A DNA stretch of 64,000 bases, taken from Humulus lupulus. Taxonomy: Eukaryota; Streptophyta; Magnoliopsida; Rosales; Cannabaceae. The position numbers and the translations under genes are program-made. The notes beneath the pieces were generated by a model. That model was not told the DNA's origin. It did not search any database and saw nothing but the letters and a program-made list of their open reading frames with translations. Location of the stretch: assembly GCF_963169125.1 (NCBI RefSeq), contig NC_084802.1, positions 37,284,607-37,348,606 of the forward strand, read 5' to 3'. The stretch's first letter is position 1. Every line of letters begins with the position of its first letter. Below, piece by piece: positions 52,633 to 64,000 of this stretch.

Positions 52633-54294
52633 TAAAGCAAACGAGGCATTTCCCTCAACCCCATGCTTCTTACATGACCCTGAAAAGATTTAATAGATAA
52701 AGTTTTTGTGAACGGATCTGCAAAATTATCTTCAGAGGAAATCTTCAAGACAGTAACATCTCCTTGGTTGAAAATCTCTCGGATCAAGTGATATTTCCTC
52801 TCGATGTGTTTTCCCCTCTTGTGACTTCTGGGTTCCTTTGAATTAGCTACTGCCCCACTGTTATCACAGTACAAAACAAGTGGCTGATCCATGTCTGGAA
52901 CAACTTCTAGATCAATATAGAAATTCTTGAGCCACACAACCTCTTTAGCCGCTTCACAAGCTGCTATGTATTCGACTTCCATGGTGGAGTCTGCAATACT
53001 GGATTGCTTAATACTTCTCCAAACTACAACACCTTCTCCAAGTGTGAAAATTGATCCAGATGTTGACTTTCAGCTATCTTTGTCTGATTGAAAATTAGAA
53101 TCAGTATATCCAATGGGGTTCAAGTCTCCACCTGAATACACAAGCATGTAATCTCTAGTATGTCTAAGATACTTGAGAATATTCTTTACTGCTGTCCAAT
53201 GACTCAATCTAGGATTGGATTGATAATAGCTGGCTATCCCTACTGCATAACAGATGTCAGGTGTGGTGCATATCATTGCATACATTATATTGCATATTGC
53301 AAAGGCATATGGATAATGTGTCATGTACTCCTCTTCCTGAGGTGTTTGTGGACATTTTTATTTAGACAATTTAACTCCTGACCGGGTAGGCATAGTGCCT
53401 TTCTTGGAGTTTTGCATACCAAAGAGTTCTAACACTTTATCAATATAAGTTGCTTGAGACAGTGCCAAAATTTTGTTCTTTCAATGTCTACAGATCTGAA
53501 TTCCCAAAACATACTTGGCTTCTCCCAAATCTTTCATTTGGAATTGCTCAGCTAACCATTTCTTTACTTTTAATAATGTCTCTATGTCATTCCCAATGAG
53601 TAGAATATCATCAACGTAAAAAATGAGGAATACCACAATCTTATCTTTGATTTTTTTGTAAACACAAGGTTCATCAACATTTTGATTGTTTCATCAAATC
53701 AAAGATTCTAAGATCTCGAAGCTTGTTTAAGTCCATAAATAGACTTAAGAAGCTTGCAAAATTTTTGCTCCTGACCTTTAACTTTGAACCCTTCTGATTG
53801 AGACATGCAAATGGTTTCATCAAGATAGCCATTCAGAAAAGCTGTTTTAACGTCCATTTGCAAAATATCATAGTCCATGCAAGCAGCTATGGATAAGAGT
53901 ATGCAGATAGATTTGAGCATGGCCACAGGTGAAAAAGTTTCTTCATAATCAACTCCTTCTTTCTGTGTGTAGCCTTTTGCCACCAGCCTTTCTTTGAAAG
54001 TCTTTACTTTCCCATTTGCTCCTCTTTTTTTCTTGAATATCCATTTGCAACCAATAGGTTTAACATTTTCAAGTGGATCTTCAAGAGTCCAGAAAAAATT
54101 GGAATACATCGATTCCATTTCAAGGTCCATGGCGTTTAGCCATTTTACTTTGTCAGAATCTTCCATTGCATCTCTATATGTCAATGGATCATCTTTGTTT
54201 GTGTCAGACACAAGCATCTGAACTTCAAGTTCATAGTGTACTGGTTGTTTACCAACCCTCCCACTACGACAAAGCTCTCTATTATTCTGACTAG
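52632..54294 (-). pseudogene. Ty1/copia element 2, RT and RNase H
   Basis: Reading on the minus strand, RT starts with GCKWIFKKKRGANGKVKTF (within 54217-53708) and continues to MDVKTAFLNGYLDETICMSQ and SIYGLKQASRS. The catalytic YVDDILL is intact near 53600. RNase H has GYTDSNFQSDKDS, MEVEYIAACEAAKEVVW, YCDNSGAVANSKEPRSHKRG and KHIERKYHLIREI, and ends RLL just before the polypurine tract. Frameshifts separate the blocks. The element is closely related to copia element 1 but retains the 3' part that element 1 has lost. Confidence 0.92.
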
Positions 54295-56110
54295 TGTTGG
54301 AGTTTTATGCCCTAATTAAAACCCAATTTCTTTGTAATCTCATTTTATTATCAATAAAATAATAGAAATCAATTTCTATCTTGGTCAATCACTTTAATAT
54401 AAAATTTTATTAAATCCCGAGCATATAACTAATCATATTTATAGTGACGTAATCACAGTGGAATATAAATATGATTATATGTTCAAACATAAGTTAGTCC
54501 TAAGATTAGTCAGTGCACATGATTTACACTGACTTGCCAATCTACGATATGATCTACTTACACATTGTAGTGTTATGTTCTTTCCAGAACATTAGCAAAG
54601 TAGATAAGATCAGATGTATTTGTTACATCAGACTGGACCGATATTGACAGTAGATAGGATAAGTAAACATACCGTTATTATCCATTCTAGTCATATCATA
54701 TAGTTGACCATAGGTCAATTCAATCTCAATTCCGAGTGGTTAAATATTCTAACTGATTGTATTATTTGAGTTCTTTGACTTCTTCGTTACCAGCTTACCC
54801 TACGGACTAGCCCATACTTACATCTTGGCAACTGGGTAGTATAATTGAGTGGGAGTGTTAATCATAGATATGAGCATCTGTAGTTTTTGATAAAGAGTAA
54901 AATGATGGTTTCCATTTAGTTTGGTTCGAGGTGCTAAATGATAGAGATCTCATTTCAGTAATTAATATTAGTTTACTAAAATATCATTTACAAGGAACAA
55001 AGTGTTTTAAGAATAAAATACAATGAGGGGTAAAACAGGATTTTAGTCCCATCTCATTGTAGACCATCTATAGAGGATTGAGTGACAATTATGGTTGTAA
55101 AAATGGATAATTAATAACCTATCTATATTTCTTACAGCGCGTTCTATGAATGTAAGAGTGCAATTTTGAGTCTTTAGTGGAGCCACGAGGAATTAATAAG
55201 TTAGTAAATTTATTTGTTAAATTTATGATAACTTATTGGAGCTTGATTTCATAGGCCCATGGTCCCCACTGTACCTTGGATAAAATCATCTAGATAGTCT
55301 CAATTAATTGATTTAATTATCAAAGTTGGCCAGGTCAATTTTGGATAGTTTCGTAGAGTTATACAATTTAGAGAATAAAAGAGATTTTAGGGAAGATTTA
55401 TTAATTAAGACAAATTGGTGTCTAAATTAATAAATAAGTTTAAATCAAAGTTCAAATTGTAAATAATTAATTTGATAAATGATTTAAATAATTATTTAAT
55501 TAATTAATTAATCAATAAAAAATAACAAGGGCCATGATTTTAAGTCCAACGGGCTTAACATTAAATGAGAATTTCACGGGCCTAAAGCCCTTGAGAATTT
55601 CGACCTAATGACTGATATTATCTATTATTTTATTGATTTTTTTAAATTAAATAGATGACCTAATTGAGCCTATAAAATGAATGCTAAGTGAGAGTTGAAA
55701 AGATAAGATTTTTGAAAGACGATCTAAGTGGTGAATCTGAGAAGATCAGAATATTTGTTCTTGATGCTCTAGGGTTTAGATTCTCTCTACAACATAAGTG
55801 ATTTTCTAAGCCTCAATATTCTCTTCTATTCTTCTTCTCTTTGTATCTATCTCATGTGTTGAGAATTGCCCACTCTAGTCTAGGTGATTCTAAGGATACT
55901 TTGGAAGGCTGTGAAGAAATTTGAAGATCGGTTCAGTTTCTTGGTGATACCTCGCGACATAAAGGATTCAAGGGTTAGAGAAACTGAAGGAAGGACTAAT
56001 ACATTCCATTGTGTATAATCTAAGTGTTCTTATCATTATCTCTGTTTAAAATTTGTTTAATATATGATTTACATGAAAATAAACAAGATCACGTTTAAGT
56101 TTTCCTAACA
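54295..56110. mobile_element. Solo LTR with ACTAG target duplication inside copia element 2
   Basis: This 1816-bp insertion opens TGTTGGAGTTTTATGCCC and ends TTCCTAACA. It is flanked by ACTAG on both sides (54290-54294 and 56111-56115). Copia element 1 shows the empty site near 35761. There is no coding region. The terminus resembles plant copia-type LTRs, and orientation was not settled. Confidence 0.88.
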
Positions 56111-56203
56111 ACTAGAACTAGCGATATCCTCTGGCCATTTTTCATTTGTCACTATTGGTGATTGGTCTTGTTCACTTGAGACCATTTCCTCAAGTACGAC
56201 TTT
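56111..56203 (-). pseudogene. Copia element 2, linker between RT and integrase
   Basis: A short stretch of copia sequence between the two solo LTRs corresponds to the variable linker upstream of RT seen in element 1 near 35790-35860 (word pattern CTCAAGTACGAC against CTCCAGTACAAC). Confidence 0.8.
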
Positions 56204-58899
56204 TGTAACGCCCTAAACTCCAGGGACCGTTACGGTGCACATTATAAACAGTGCTAAACTCGCTAATCGAGTCATTTGGCCATAATCGTGTAACTAAGTA
56301 TGATTAGCAATTTAGGAATTAAAATTTTTGGTTAAGATATAACGTTTCACTAGAACGTTTATTGTATACATTGGGATCCCAAAAATTTAATTTAAAGGTC
56401 TATTACAAGAAAATATTTACAACCAGCCGATCTAAGAGGCAAAACAGGGTTTAACTCTAGTTCTTCTTTCAACCCTCTGTCGTGGCGGTCGAGCAACCGC
56501 ATATGTACACGTCGTCACCTAAGCTCTCCAACTCAAGGATGGTCTAGCTTTCTTTTTCCTTTACCTGCACCACATAGCACCCATGAGCCAACGCCCAGCA
56601 AGAAAACTCAATATGCTCATGAACAGTAATAACATGTCTTCAAACCATAATGTGCATGCCTAGCAATAATAGCCTTCATCATGCATGGAAGCAGGTGCAA
56701 ACAAGTGATTATGGGGTCCTGCATCTAAATAGATTACTAATGAGTCAATCTCTGAGGACCTGTTTCTTGAATAGATGACTAGTAAGTCAATCTCGGAGTG
56801 GGTGACTAATGAGTCACACCCTGCATAGGTGACTAATGAGTCACACTCTATATAGATGACTAATGAGTCATACCCTGTGTAGATGACTAATGAGTCACAC
56901 CCTGTATAGGTGGCTAATGAGTCACACTCTGTATAGAAGACTAATGAGTCTATCTCTGTTAAGATGACTAATGAGTCCATCTCTGTCTAGGTGACTAATG
57001 AGTCACACTCTGTATAGAAGACTAATGAGTCTCACTCTGTGTAGGTGACTAATGAGTCACACTCTGTAGGTCCCATACCCTCCTAGCCATGTGACATGTA
57101 GGTCACCTTAGCCTTTCTAGCTTTGGCTCTAAATAACTAGCCTTTAGACTAGACAAGCGCTTTTAGTTTTCACCGAACTTGAGGTCGGTCCGGCATTAAT
57201 GCTCATTTGAGTCATTCAATGCAGATGTCGATTAGATCTAATCTTTGTTGGCTTGCTTTAAACATGCTAAGACCGTTCTTGACTTATGAGTCCATACCAG
57301 GTGACCAGTGCTCAGTACCACTGCTGAACTTGACTAACGAGTCACAACTTCACAGTTAATACTGACACCATTGCCAATTCTGACTAATGAGTCAGTGCCA
57401 CGCACAAGTAAGCAATGCTACCAGGCATATATCGTATGTCAAGTATCCAAATGTAGGGCATTCAACATGCTTACTTAACAATTGCTAGCATAATTATGAT
57501 CATGCACAAACACAAAGACTCAAGATCTGATCAATCTCATATTCAACATTCATGGCATGCCCCAATCACATGTTTCTCGTGCATCACATTTAATCACTCG
57601 ACATGCCTCAACAATAACCATGCATGTCACATATGGGGTGCAGTTTTATTACCTTTGGTCCAAGCGTAGGTTACCAATAAATGAGCCATAAGCACGATCC
57701 TAATTCAAAGCCTCAAGTGATAACCTAATCACAACCACAAACGGTGATCCAATGAGTTCAAGTTCAAAAACCAATCCCGGAACCAAGACCTAGCCCCGAG
57801 ACATCGAATTCCACTAAACCGGGTAGTAGGAACGATCCCGAGGTCTAAGGTTTGAGATCCCCTAAACAAAACATCAATTTGGCCATAAACAGCACCAAGT
57901 GTCGCGACCCCCTATCCAAGCACCGTGGCCCCCAGCCCTATGAAAATTCTCCACTTGCTTCTTCGAGCCTGGGCTGCGGCGCCCAAGAACAGGGTCGCGG
58001 CCCAACCTCGAACCAGCCATTTTTCCCTGATTTCTTCATTTCAAAACCTTCCAAAAACCTATCCAAACATCTCCAAATCCCAAAATCAAAGTTCCCAAAC
58101 ATTCCCATGATCCGAAACCCATAAAACCCAAGTCTCAAATCAATCAAAAACTCATCACAACACAAAGTCCAATTCAAGCTTAAAAACTTAAAAAACTTAG
58201 AACTTAAAACTTGAATTACCTCCAATTGAGTTGTTCCCAACTAAATCCTCCGGCTAATAAGCTTCTAATCTTCCCTAGAATCGCTATGCCTCGATCCTCG
58301 CTTGAATCCAAGTCCTAGAACTCAAGTTTCCTTCGAAAATGTGACCAGGAGACGAAAATGGAACTTAGAGGGAGAGAAAACTTCCTGAACGTTCTTTTTA
58401 TTTCTTAAGAGGTTACTTCAAGCTTAAGTAGCCTCAACCAAATCCTAACGCTCGGGGTCCCAAAAACGTCCCCGGGGGCAAAATAGTCAAAACCTCCAGA
58501 ATTTCTCCCTGATCTTACTAACTCCCAATTTATCATCAAATACTTATTCCCTTTACCCGATAACCCGGTAATGCTCTAAATACCCCTTGACTCACTTCGA
58601 GTCAAGAATAAATCTCGTTGTGACTTTCCCACTAGCTTACCTCCTAGGATCATCTCATGCTGAGTAACCCTAGCATAACCAAATAATAATAAAGCACCAC
58701 ACACATATCACATATATGCCAAATATGCCCGAAATGGCCAAAATATGAAAATCACCCAATTAATCAGAAATGGGTTCACATGCATATTTAATACACCTAA
58801 ACATACATATTATCATTAAATAGCATAATAAATCAATTATGGCCCTCCTGGCCTCCTAATCAAGGTCCTAAACCTTATTAGGAAATTTGGGGCATTACA
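56204..58899 (-). mobile_element. Solo LTR (2.7 kb), minus orientation, inside copia element 2
   Basis: On the plus strand it runs from TGTAACGCCC to GGGGCATTACA and is flanked by ACTTT (56199-56203 and 58900-58904). Orientation follows from the reversed CAGGTAA word at about 56561-56567. It contains a roughly 12-copy 30-bp tandem repeat and a GC-rich block near 57900-58012. The extra length against its 2.3-kb relatives is partly the tandem repeat. Confidence 0.92.
56728..57072. repeat. 30-bp tandem repeat with TGACT-N4-AGTCA palindromes
   Basis: About 12 diverged copies of a unit such as TAGATGACTAATGAGTCACAC plus CCTGTA. Most units contain TGACTAATGAGTCA, an inverted repeat with a 4-base centre. 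A minus-strand open frame (56980-56660) encodes ten-residue repeats around DSLVIYT only because 30 is a multiple of three. Confidence 0.85.
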
Positions 58900-59765
58900 A
58901 CTTTACTTTGAGGTTTGTGGTTATTTATATAGTCATGCTCCAGAAAAGTATCATTTGTAGATACAAACATTTTGTTATCATTAGGACTGTAAAATATACC
59001 ACCTTTTGTTTCTTTTTGAATATTCTACAAACATGCACACATCAATGCATGATTCCAACTTCCTAGTCTTTCCTTTAAGCACGTGTGTAGGACAACCCTA
59101 TATACGGAAATGGCGTAAACTAGGTTTAGTACCATTCGATAATTCCAATGGTGTTTTCTGAGTAGACTAGATAGAACAACATTGAGTATGTATAGAGCAT
59201 ATTTTATTCCATAACCCCAAAATGTAAAAGGCAATGATGAGAAACAATTCATTGATCTAACCATATCCAATAAGGTTCTGTTCCGCCTTTCTGAAACACC
59301 ATTTTGTTGTGGCGTTCCAGGTGTAGTGAGTTGGGATTGAATTCCATGCTCACGTGAATGGTCCTCAAGTTCATAATCTAAGTACTCTCCACCTTGATCA
59401 GATCAAAATTTTAGTGATTTACCAATTTCTTTTCAACTTCTGCTCGAAATTCTTTAAACTTACCATAGATTTTAGATTTCCTTTGCATTAAGTATAGGTA
59501 ATCATATCTTGAATAATCGTCAATGAAAGTGATGAAATATTCATAACCTCCTTTATCTTGGACATTTAGTGGACCACAAACATTCGTATGTATACGTTGA
59601 AGTGGTTCTATGGCTCTTGAACCTTTAGCAGAGAAAGGTCTCTTGATCATTTTGCCTTCTAGGCAAGATTCACAGACTGGGAGAGAACCAATAGATAGTT
59701 CTCTTAAAGGACCATCCTTTGTTAGTATGTTAATTCTGTCTAGAACAATATGTCCCAATCTTTCT
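58900..59765 (-). pseudogene. Ty1/copia element 2, integrase N-terminal half
   Basis: The minus strand reads MGHIVLDRINILTKDGPL, SIGSLPVCESCLEGKMIKRP, HTNVCGPLNVQDKGGYEYF and FIDDYSRYDYLYLMQRKS, matching copia element 1 closely. A one-base break follows KKLVNH. The element is cut off at about 59765, where a chromovirus LTR begins, so protease, gag and the 5' LTR are not present in the window. Confidence 0.9.
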
Positions 59766-62700
59766 TGGTACCTGGCGCATTCGCGCCTACCCTTGGCGCG
59801 GTCATGCCCACAGAAAAATTGGGCTTTCTAGGGCATTCGCGCGGTCGCACCCCTCAACTCGAGACCCAAATCGAATTTTAATTCCACTCTTTCTGGGGCA
59901 TTAGCGCGGTCGCGCTACAACCTAGTGCGGTCGCGCTAGGTCGCCAGAAACCCAAAAATGACCCAGAAGATAAGTGTTCTTCCCCAATTTATAAACTTGC
60001 AATTTCTCTACCCAACTGGACCAAATTTTGACCTAAGGACAAGTTGTAGCGACCCAAATTTTCTAATAAGGCTTGGGGCCTTGATTAGCGTGCCTGGAGG
60101 GCAATAATTGTTATATTGTATTAATATATGTGAATTTACTGAATATGTGATTAGAGTGCATGTTTAGGCGATTAAATATGCATGTGGGCCCCGTTTGGTT
60201 GTTAGGGGCATATTTGTAATTTTAGCCCGTTGAGGGCATAAATGTGATATATGTGATATTTGTGATATATTTGTGATGCACGTTCTGAGACGGTCCTAGG
60301 GAGCTATTTCGCTAAAAGTCACAACGGGGTTAAATACCTGGCTCGGGAGAAGCCTAGGGGTATTTTGGGAATATTATAAGTTGAGTTTGGGAATTTTTGA
60401 GTAATGGTTAGTGGCACTTTGGTAACTCGGGTAACTATAGGTAACTCTTGAGGATAGTTACTTTAAGTGTGAAAGTGGTATTCTTGCAAGAGGATAGGGA
60501 AAGTCTAGGTTGCCCTTGAGGATTAGTTAGAATATAGGTTAGAAGGGAGGGCAATTGGGTCTTTTGGTTTAGGTGATAGATAACTTTGGCTGAAGGAAAA
60601 GTTAGAACGTCCTCACCTTTTTCCTTGTGTAAGAGTTGTGTTTGGGGAGCTCAAGAGAAAACTAGGAAAAAACAGGAAAGAAGAAAGGAGGATCTCTGAA
60701 TTTTTGTGGGATCAAGAGGGGAGTCAAGGCAAGAGAATTTAGAGGTTGTTCTACATATTGAGGTAAGGAATTCTGAGTAATTATTTTGTAGGATTCAGCT
60801 AAGAATGTTATGGTTTGAGAGTTGAATTGTGTGTTGTTTTGTGGATTATTAGAGTGAAGCTCAGATTGGGATTAGTGGAATTGAGCTTGGAATTGGATTG
60901 GGAAAGCAGCTTAAGGTCGAGTTTCTACTTAAGGTAAGGGTTCCATGCATCTTTGAAGTTTAATTTCTGGTATGGTTTAAGTTTTCTGAAGGGAGGTTTA
61001 ATTTTTATAAATGGTGGTTTAAGTTTTGTGAAATTGAAGCCACTAGGTGAATTTTGGGTTTGAATGTGTATCTAGGCTTGTTGTTGTTGATGTTTCTGAG
61101 TTGTTAGATGGTCTATATGGGGTTTTGGATTGAATTTGAGACTTAGGTATGCTTTGGTATTGATTTGGGAGCGTCTTGGCTCGGGAAAAATGTTGGGAAA
61201 AACCTAGATTTCTGGGTTCACGTATGGGCGCTGCAGCCCTGTTCTTCCGTGCCGCGGCGCTAGGATGCAGCAGGGAAGGATACCATTCTGAGTGCCGCGG
61301 CCCCTATAGGGTGGTGCCGCGGCGCTATGCCATTTTCAGGCAGGGGAAAAATGTGATTTTGGGGTTTTGGGTCAGGGGGCTCGGGGGATGCTTCTGCTAC
61401 CTTGTGGGGGGAAACGGGAGGTCTCGAGAGCACGAGATTGGTTCCGGGAGATGATTTTAAATTGGTTAGTAATGAGAGTGCTATGTATGTGTTGTGACTA
61501 GGTTTTTAGCGAGGCTCGGGTTAGAGGACCGTGCTCGAGATTTCAGTGCTCAAGAAGCTTGGGACACAGGTAAGGAAACTACTGTTCCTGTAGAGCTTGT
61601 ATGCTGGGCAGGGCCCTATATGATTGTGTTTCAGGGCGTAGCCCTTTGATTGAATTTATTCATGCTTGGTATTTGCTTTATTATGCTATGTATGCTTATG
61701 TGTGAATGTTCGGCAAGGCCGGGAATGGCAAGGGGCCGAGAACAACGTTAGGCACATTAAGTGCAAGGCTGAGTGCGGCAAGGGGCCAGGAGCAGCGTTT
61801 AGCATGCAGAGTGTGAGTTTCCAGGGCGAGACCCTAAAGGATACCAGGGATATCCTTACGGTGTGGACCGCGAACCCAAGGCCTGGTAAAGCGTCTGGGA
61901 TGGCATGGCCGTATGTGTATAGCCTATTGATGGCCTGTTTATATGCTAAGTGTTTGATATGCATATGTTATCTGCTTGTGAGGGTTTTCTTGCTGGGCTT
62001 CAGCTCACGGGTGCTCTGTGGTGCAGGTAAAGGCAAGGGAAAAGTCAACCAACCATGAGTACGGAGAGCATGAAGCGACACGTACATGTTTGGCCTGCCT
62101 GGCTGCCACGGCCAGGGGTATTTTGGGAGATGGTTGTATAAAACCCAGATTTTGCCGTTTAGTCGACTTTAGTTATTCTTTTTGAGTTGTAAATATTTCC
62201 AAACAGCATTTTGGGATCCCAAATGTTAAACGCTTTATGATTTTCAGTAAATGGAATTATTATCAAAGTTTATGACCCTGTTTATGGTTTAATTACACGT
62301 TTGTTTTAAACCTCGATTAGCGAGTTAAATGCACGTTTTAAAACTCACTTAGTAATGCCTCTAAGGTAGTAGGGTGTTACATAAGTACTCTAGCATATTT
62401 TTGACAACAAAACATATCCCAAAGCTTAGGCAACCAAAACCCAAAACTCATCTCACCTCACCACACCACAACACAACCATAAAACTAAAAGCTAAAAAAT
62501 TAAAGCTAGAACACCCAAGAACACCATTAGAATGCCCAAAAACAGGGGTCTTACCTCCGAAATTTTGAATTCCTTGGGTTGATGAAGATCCTAGTAACCT
62601 ATAGTCCCAATCCAGAGCTGCTAATCCACAAGAATCCTCTTGAGTCTTTACCAAGAATCCAAGCTTGGCCTAGCTTTGGAGTACCTTTGAGTGCTCTTCC

Positions 62701-63327
62701 AAAATGTGAAAAATCCCACTAGAATATACCTTGAACGTGACTAAGTGTTCAACTGCCTATTTGCTATCTAATGTGGTAAAATGACCACATTGCCCCTTGC
62801 CCCATTTAAGCTCAAAGGTTACTCCCAAGGGAAAATTAGTCTTTTGTCATAATTCTTGTTAATCTCAAATTACCACACACAATCCCAAATAAATCTATCA
62901 AACTAAATATTCATCAATTAATTCCTGTTATCCAATAAATCCTGGTAATTTACCAAAATATCCCTAAGCTCACCCCGAGCTTGACATTTTACCCTGTTGT
63001 GACTTTTCCGCTAACTTGCTCACTAGGATCGCCTTGTGCCGAATAACTCAAATATATTCACATAATAATGTGGTCACAATCATAAATCACATATATTTAC
63101 ACTTATACCTTCAACGAGTCAAAATTAGGAAAATGTCCTAATAAAAAATGGGTCTGCATGCATATTTAATACACTTAAACATGCAAGCATAGTCATATCA
63201 TCACACCATTCACACAATTCACATAATAATGTACTCATAACACATAAATACATAATTAACTCAATTATTGCCCTCTTGGGCCCCTAATGAAGGCACTAAG
63301 CCTTATTAGGGAAGTTGAGACGTTACA
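59766..63327 (-). repeat. 3' LTR of a minus-strand chromovirus (split by a nested solo LTR)
   Basis: On the minus strand the LTR opens TGTAACGTCTC at 63327, after a polypurine tract (AAGGAGGGGATAAT, 63328-63341) and a pol end. It runs down to about 59766, where the plus strand reads TGGTACC next to copia sequence. Without the nested LTR and its duplication it is about 1.2 kb. A stretch at 59770-59945 repeats GCGCGGTCGCGC-type words. The lower boundary is less certain than the upper one. Confidence 0.65.
60045..62381 (+). mobile_element. Solo LTR (2.3 kb) nested in the minus-strand chromovirus LTR
   Basis: The element opens TGTAGCGACCC and ends AGGGTGTTACA. The flanks CAAGT (60040-60044) and TAAGT (62382-62386) fit a 5-bp target duplication with one transition. 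Family landmarks are TGCAGGTAAAGG at 62022 and GTACATGTTTGG near 62081. The GC-rich block at 61205-61330 reads GCCGCGGCGC-type words. Confidence 0.9.
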
Positions 63328-63364
63328 ATTATCCCCTCCTTACAGAAATTTTGTAATTGAAATT

Positions 63365-63827
63365 TTACCTGAACATCTCCGGATACTGATCCCGCTTATT
63401 TGACTCCAATTCCCAGGTCGCTTCGTCGACCTTGCTGTTCCTCCATAATACTTTAACCAAATGTATGGTTTTATTCCTCAGGACCTTGTCCTTCATGTCT
63501 AATATCTGGACTGACTACTCCTCATAGGATAGGTTTGCCTGTAGCTCCAGATCTTCACAACTCAATACATGAGTTTCATTAGACACATACTTCCACATCA
63601 TTATAATATGAAATACACTGTGTATGGCTGATAATGCCGGAGGTAAGGCCAATCTATAGGCCACTTGACTAATCCTTTCTAGGATCTCAAAAGGTCCTAC
63701 AAATATAGGGCTCAACTTACCCATCTTCTCAAACCTTTTCACTCTTTTAAATGGTGAAACTCTAAGGAAGACATAGTCTTCCACTTGGAACTCCACACTC
63801 CTGCACTTCCGATCTGAATAGCTTTTT
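63365..63827 (-). pseudogene. Chromovirus pol C-terminus (integrase end and chromodomain-like tail)
   Basis: The minus strand encodes MEFQVEDYVFLRVSPFKRV, KLSPIFVGPFEILERISQV and YRLALPPALSAIHSVFHI, the GPF/Y module of chromovirus integrases. A TAG follows at about 63517-63515, then a tail with KVLWRNSKVDEATWELESN in the same frame, ending at TAA 63367-63365. The tail matches the truncated chromodomain of Tekay/Del-type elements. The upstream part is cut by another LTR at 63828. Confidence 0.9.
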
Positions 63828-64000
63828 TGTAACAGACTACTTCCTTAGAGCCATTACTAAGTGAGTTTTAAACGTGTAATTAACTCGCTAATCGAGGTTT
63901 TAGATTAAAAGTGCGGCTAAATAGTAGTAAAGGTCATGTAATTCCGAAAATGTAATCATTCTTTTGAAATTATAAAGCATTATACATTTTGGATCCCAAA
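63828..64000 (-). mobile_element. Partial LTR at window edge, minus orientation
   Basis: From TGTAACAGACTAC the sequence is the reverse complement of the 3' end of the 60045-62381 LTR (compare the complement of CTCTAAGGTAGTAGGGTG and the words around TAGCGAGTTA and TTTGGGATCC). It interrupts the chromovirus pol and continues past the window end, so it is either another solo LTR or the end of a complete element. Confidence 0.8.

Noticed and set aside
59025..59270. 81-codon minus-strand frame considered as a separate gene
   Set aside because: It is part of the copia element 2 integrase region, matching element 1 at 50600-50690.

Overview
The window looks like nuclear DNA from a eudicot plant. 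It has one intron-rich gene with clear homology to Arabidopsis HAM1/HAM2, AT-rich intergenic DNA, and more than 40 kb of nested plant LTR retrotransposons (Ty1/copia, Tat-type Ty3/gypsy and chromovirus-type Ty3/gypsy). The species cannot be fixed from sequence alone. No rRNA, tRNA gene, CRISPR array or bacterial-type operon was seen.

Region 1 (1-9436). The 3' end of a Ty1/copia element (reverse transcriptase, RNase H, 3' LTR) is followed by AT-rich DNA. That DNA contains two diverged tandem copies of the sequence just upstream of the histone acetyltransferase gene. Copy 1 is opened by a hAT-like element with an 8-bp target-site duplication (TSD). Copy 2 is opened by a possible foldback-rich insertion that itself carries a palindromic MULE-type MITE, and by a 2.6-kb insertion with a 15-bp TSD, an oligo-T end and a piece of an MSL-type mechanosensitive channel gene.

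Region 2 (9437-19069). The only clearly functional host gene is a nine-exon MYST-family histone acetyltransferase (441 aa) with complete GT-AG introns and conserved catalytic residues. Downstream is a minus-strand three-exon WD-like gene with an in-frame stop, probably a pseudogene.

Region 3 (19070-32027). A 13-kb Tat-type gypsy element carries paired LTRs, PBS, PPT and a broken gag-pol that has lost its integrase core. It also holds a roughly 20-copy satellite with an exact 123-bp dimer period and a hairpin per monomer, and a spliced antisense accessory gene (Transposase_28-like) that is far better preserved than gag-pol.

Region 4 (32028-64000). Two minus-strand copia elements have been bombarded by later insertions. 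The first is split by a 14.5-kb chromovirus. The chromovirus 5' LTR contains a solo LTR, and that solo LTR contains two more, with a 5-bp TSD at every level. The second copia element is split by two further solo LTRs and cut off by a minus-strand chromovirus, whose LTR holds another solo LTR and whose pol is interrupted by one more LTR at the window edge. Nearly all nonsense mutations are C-to-T or G-to-A transitions, as expected from deamination of methylated DNA in silenced repeats.
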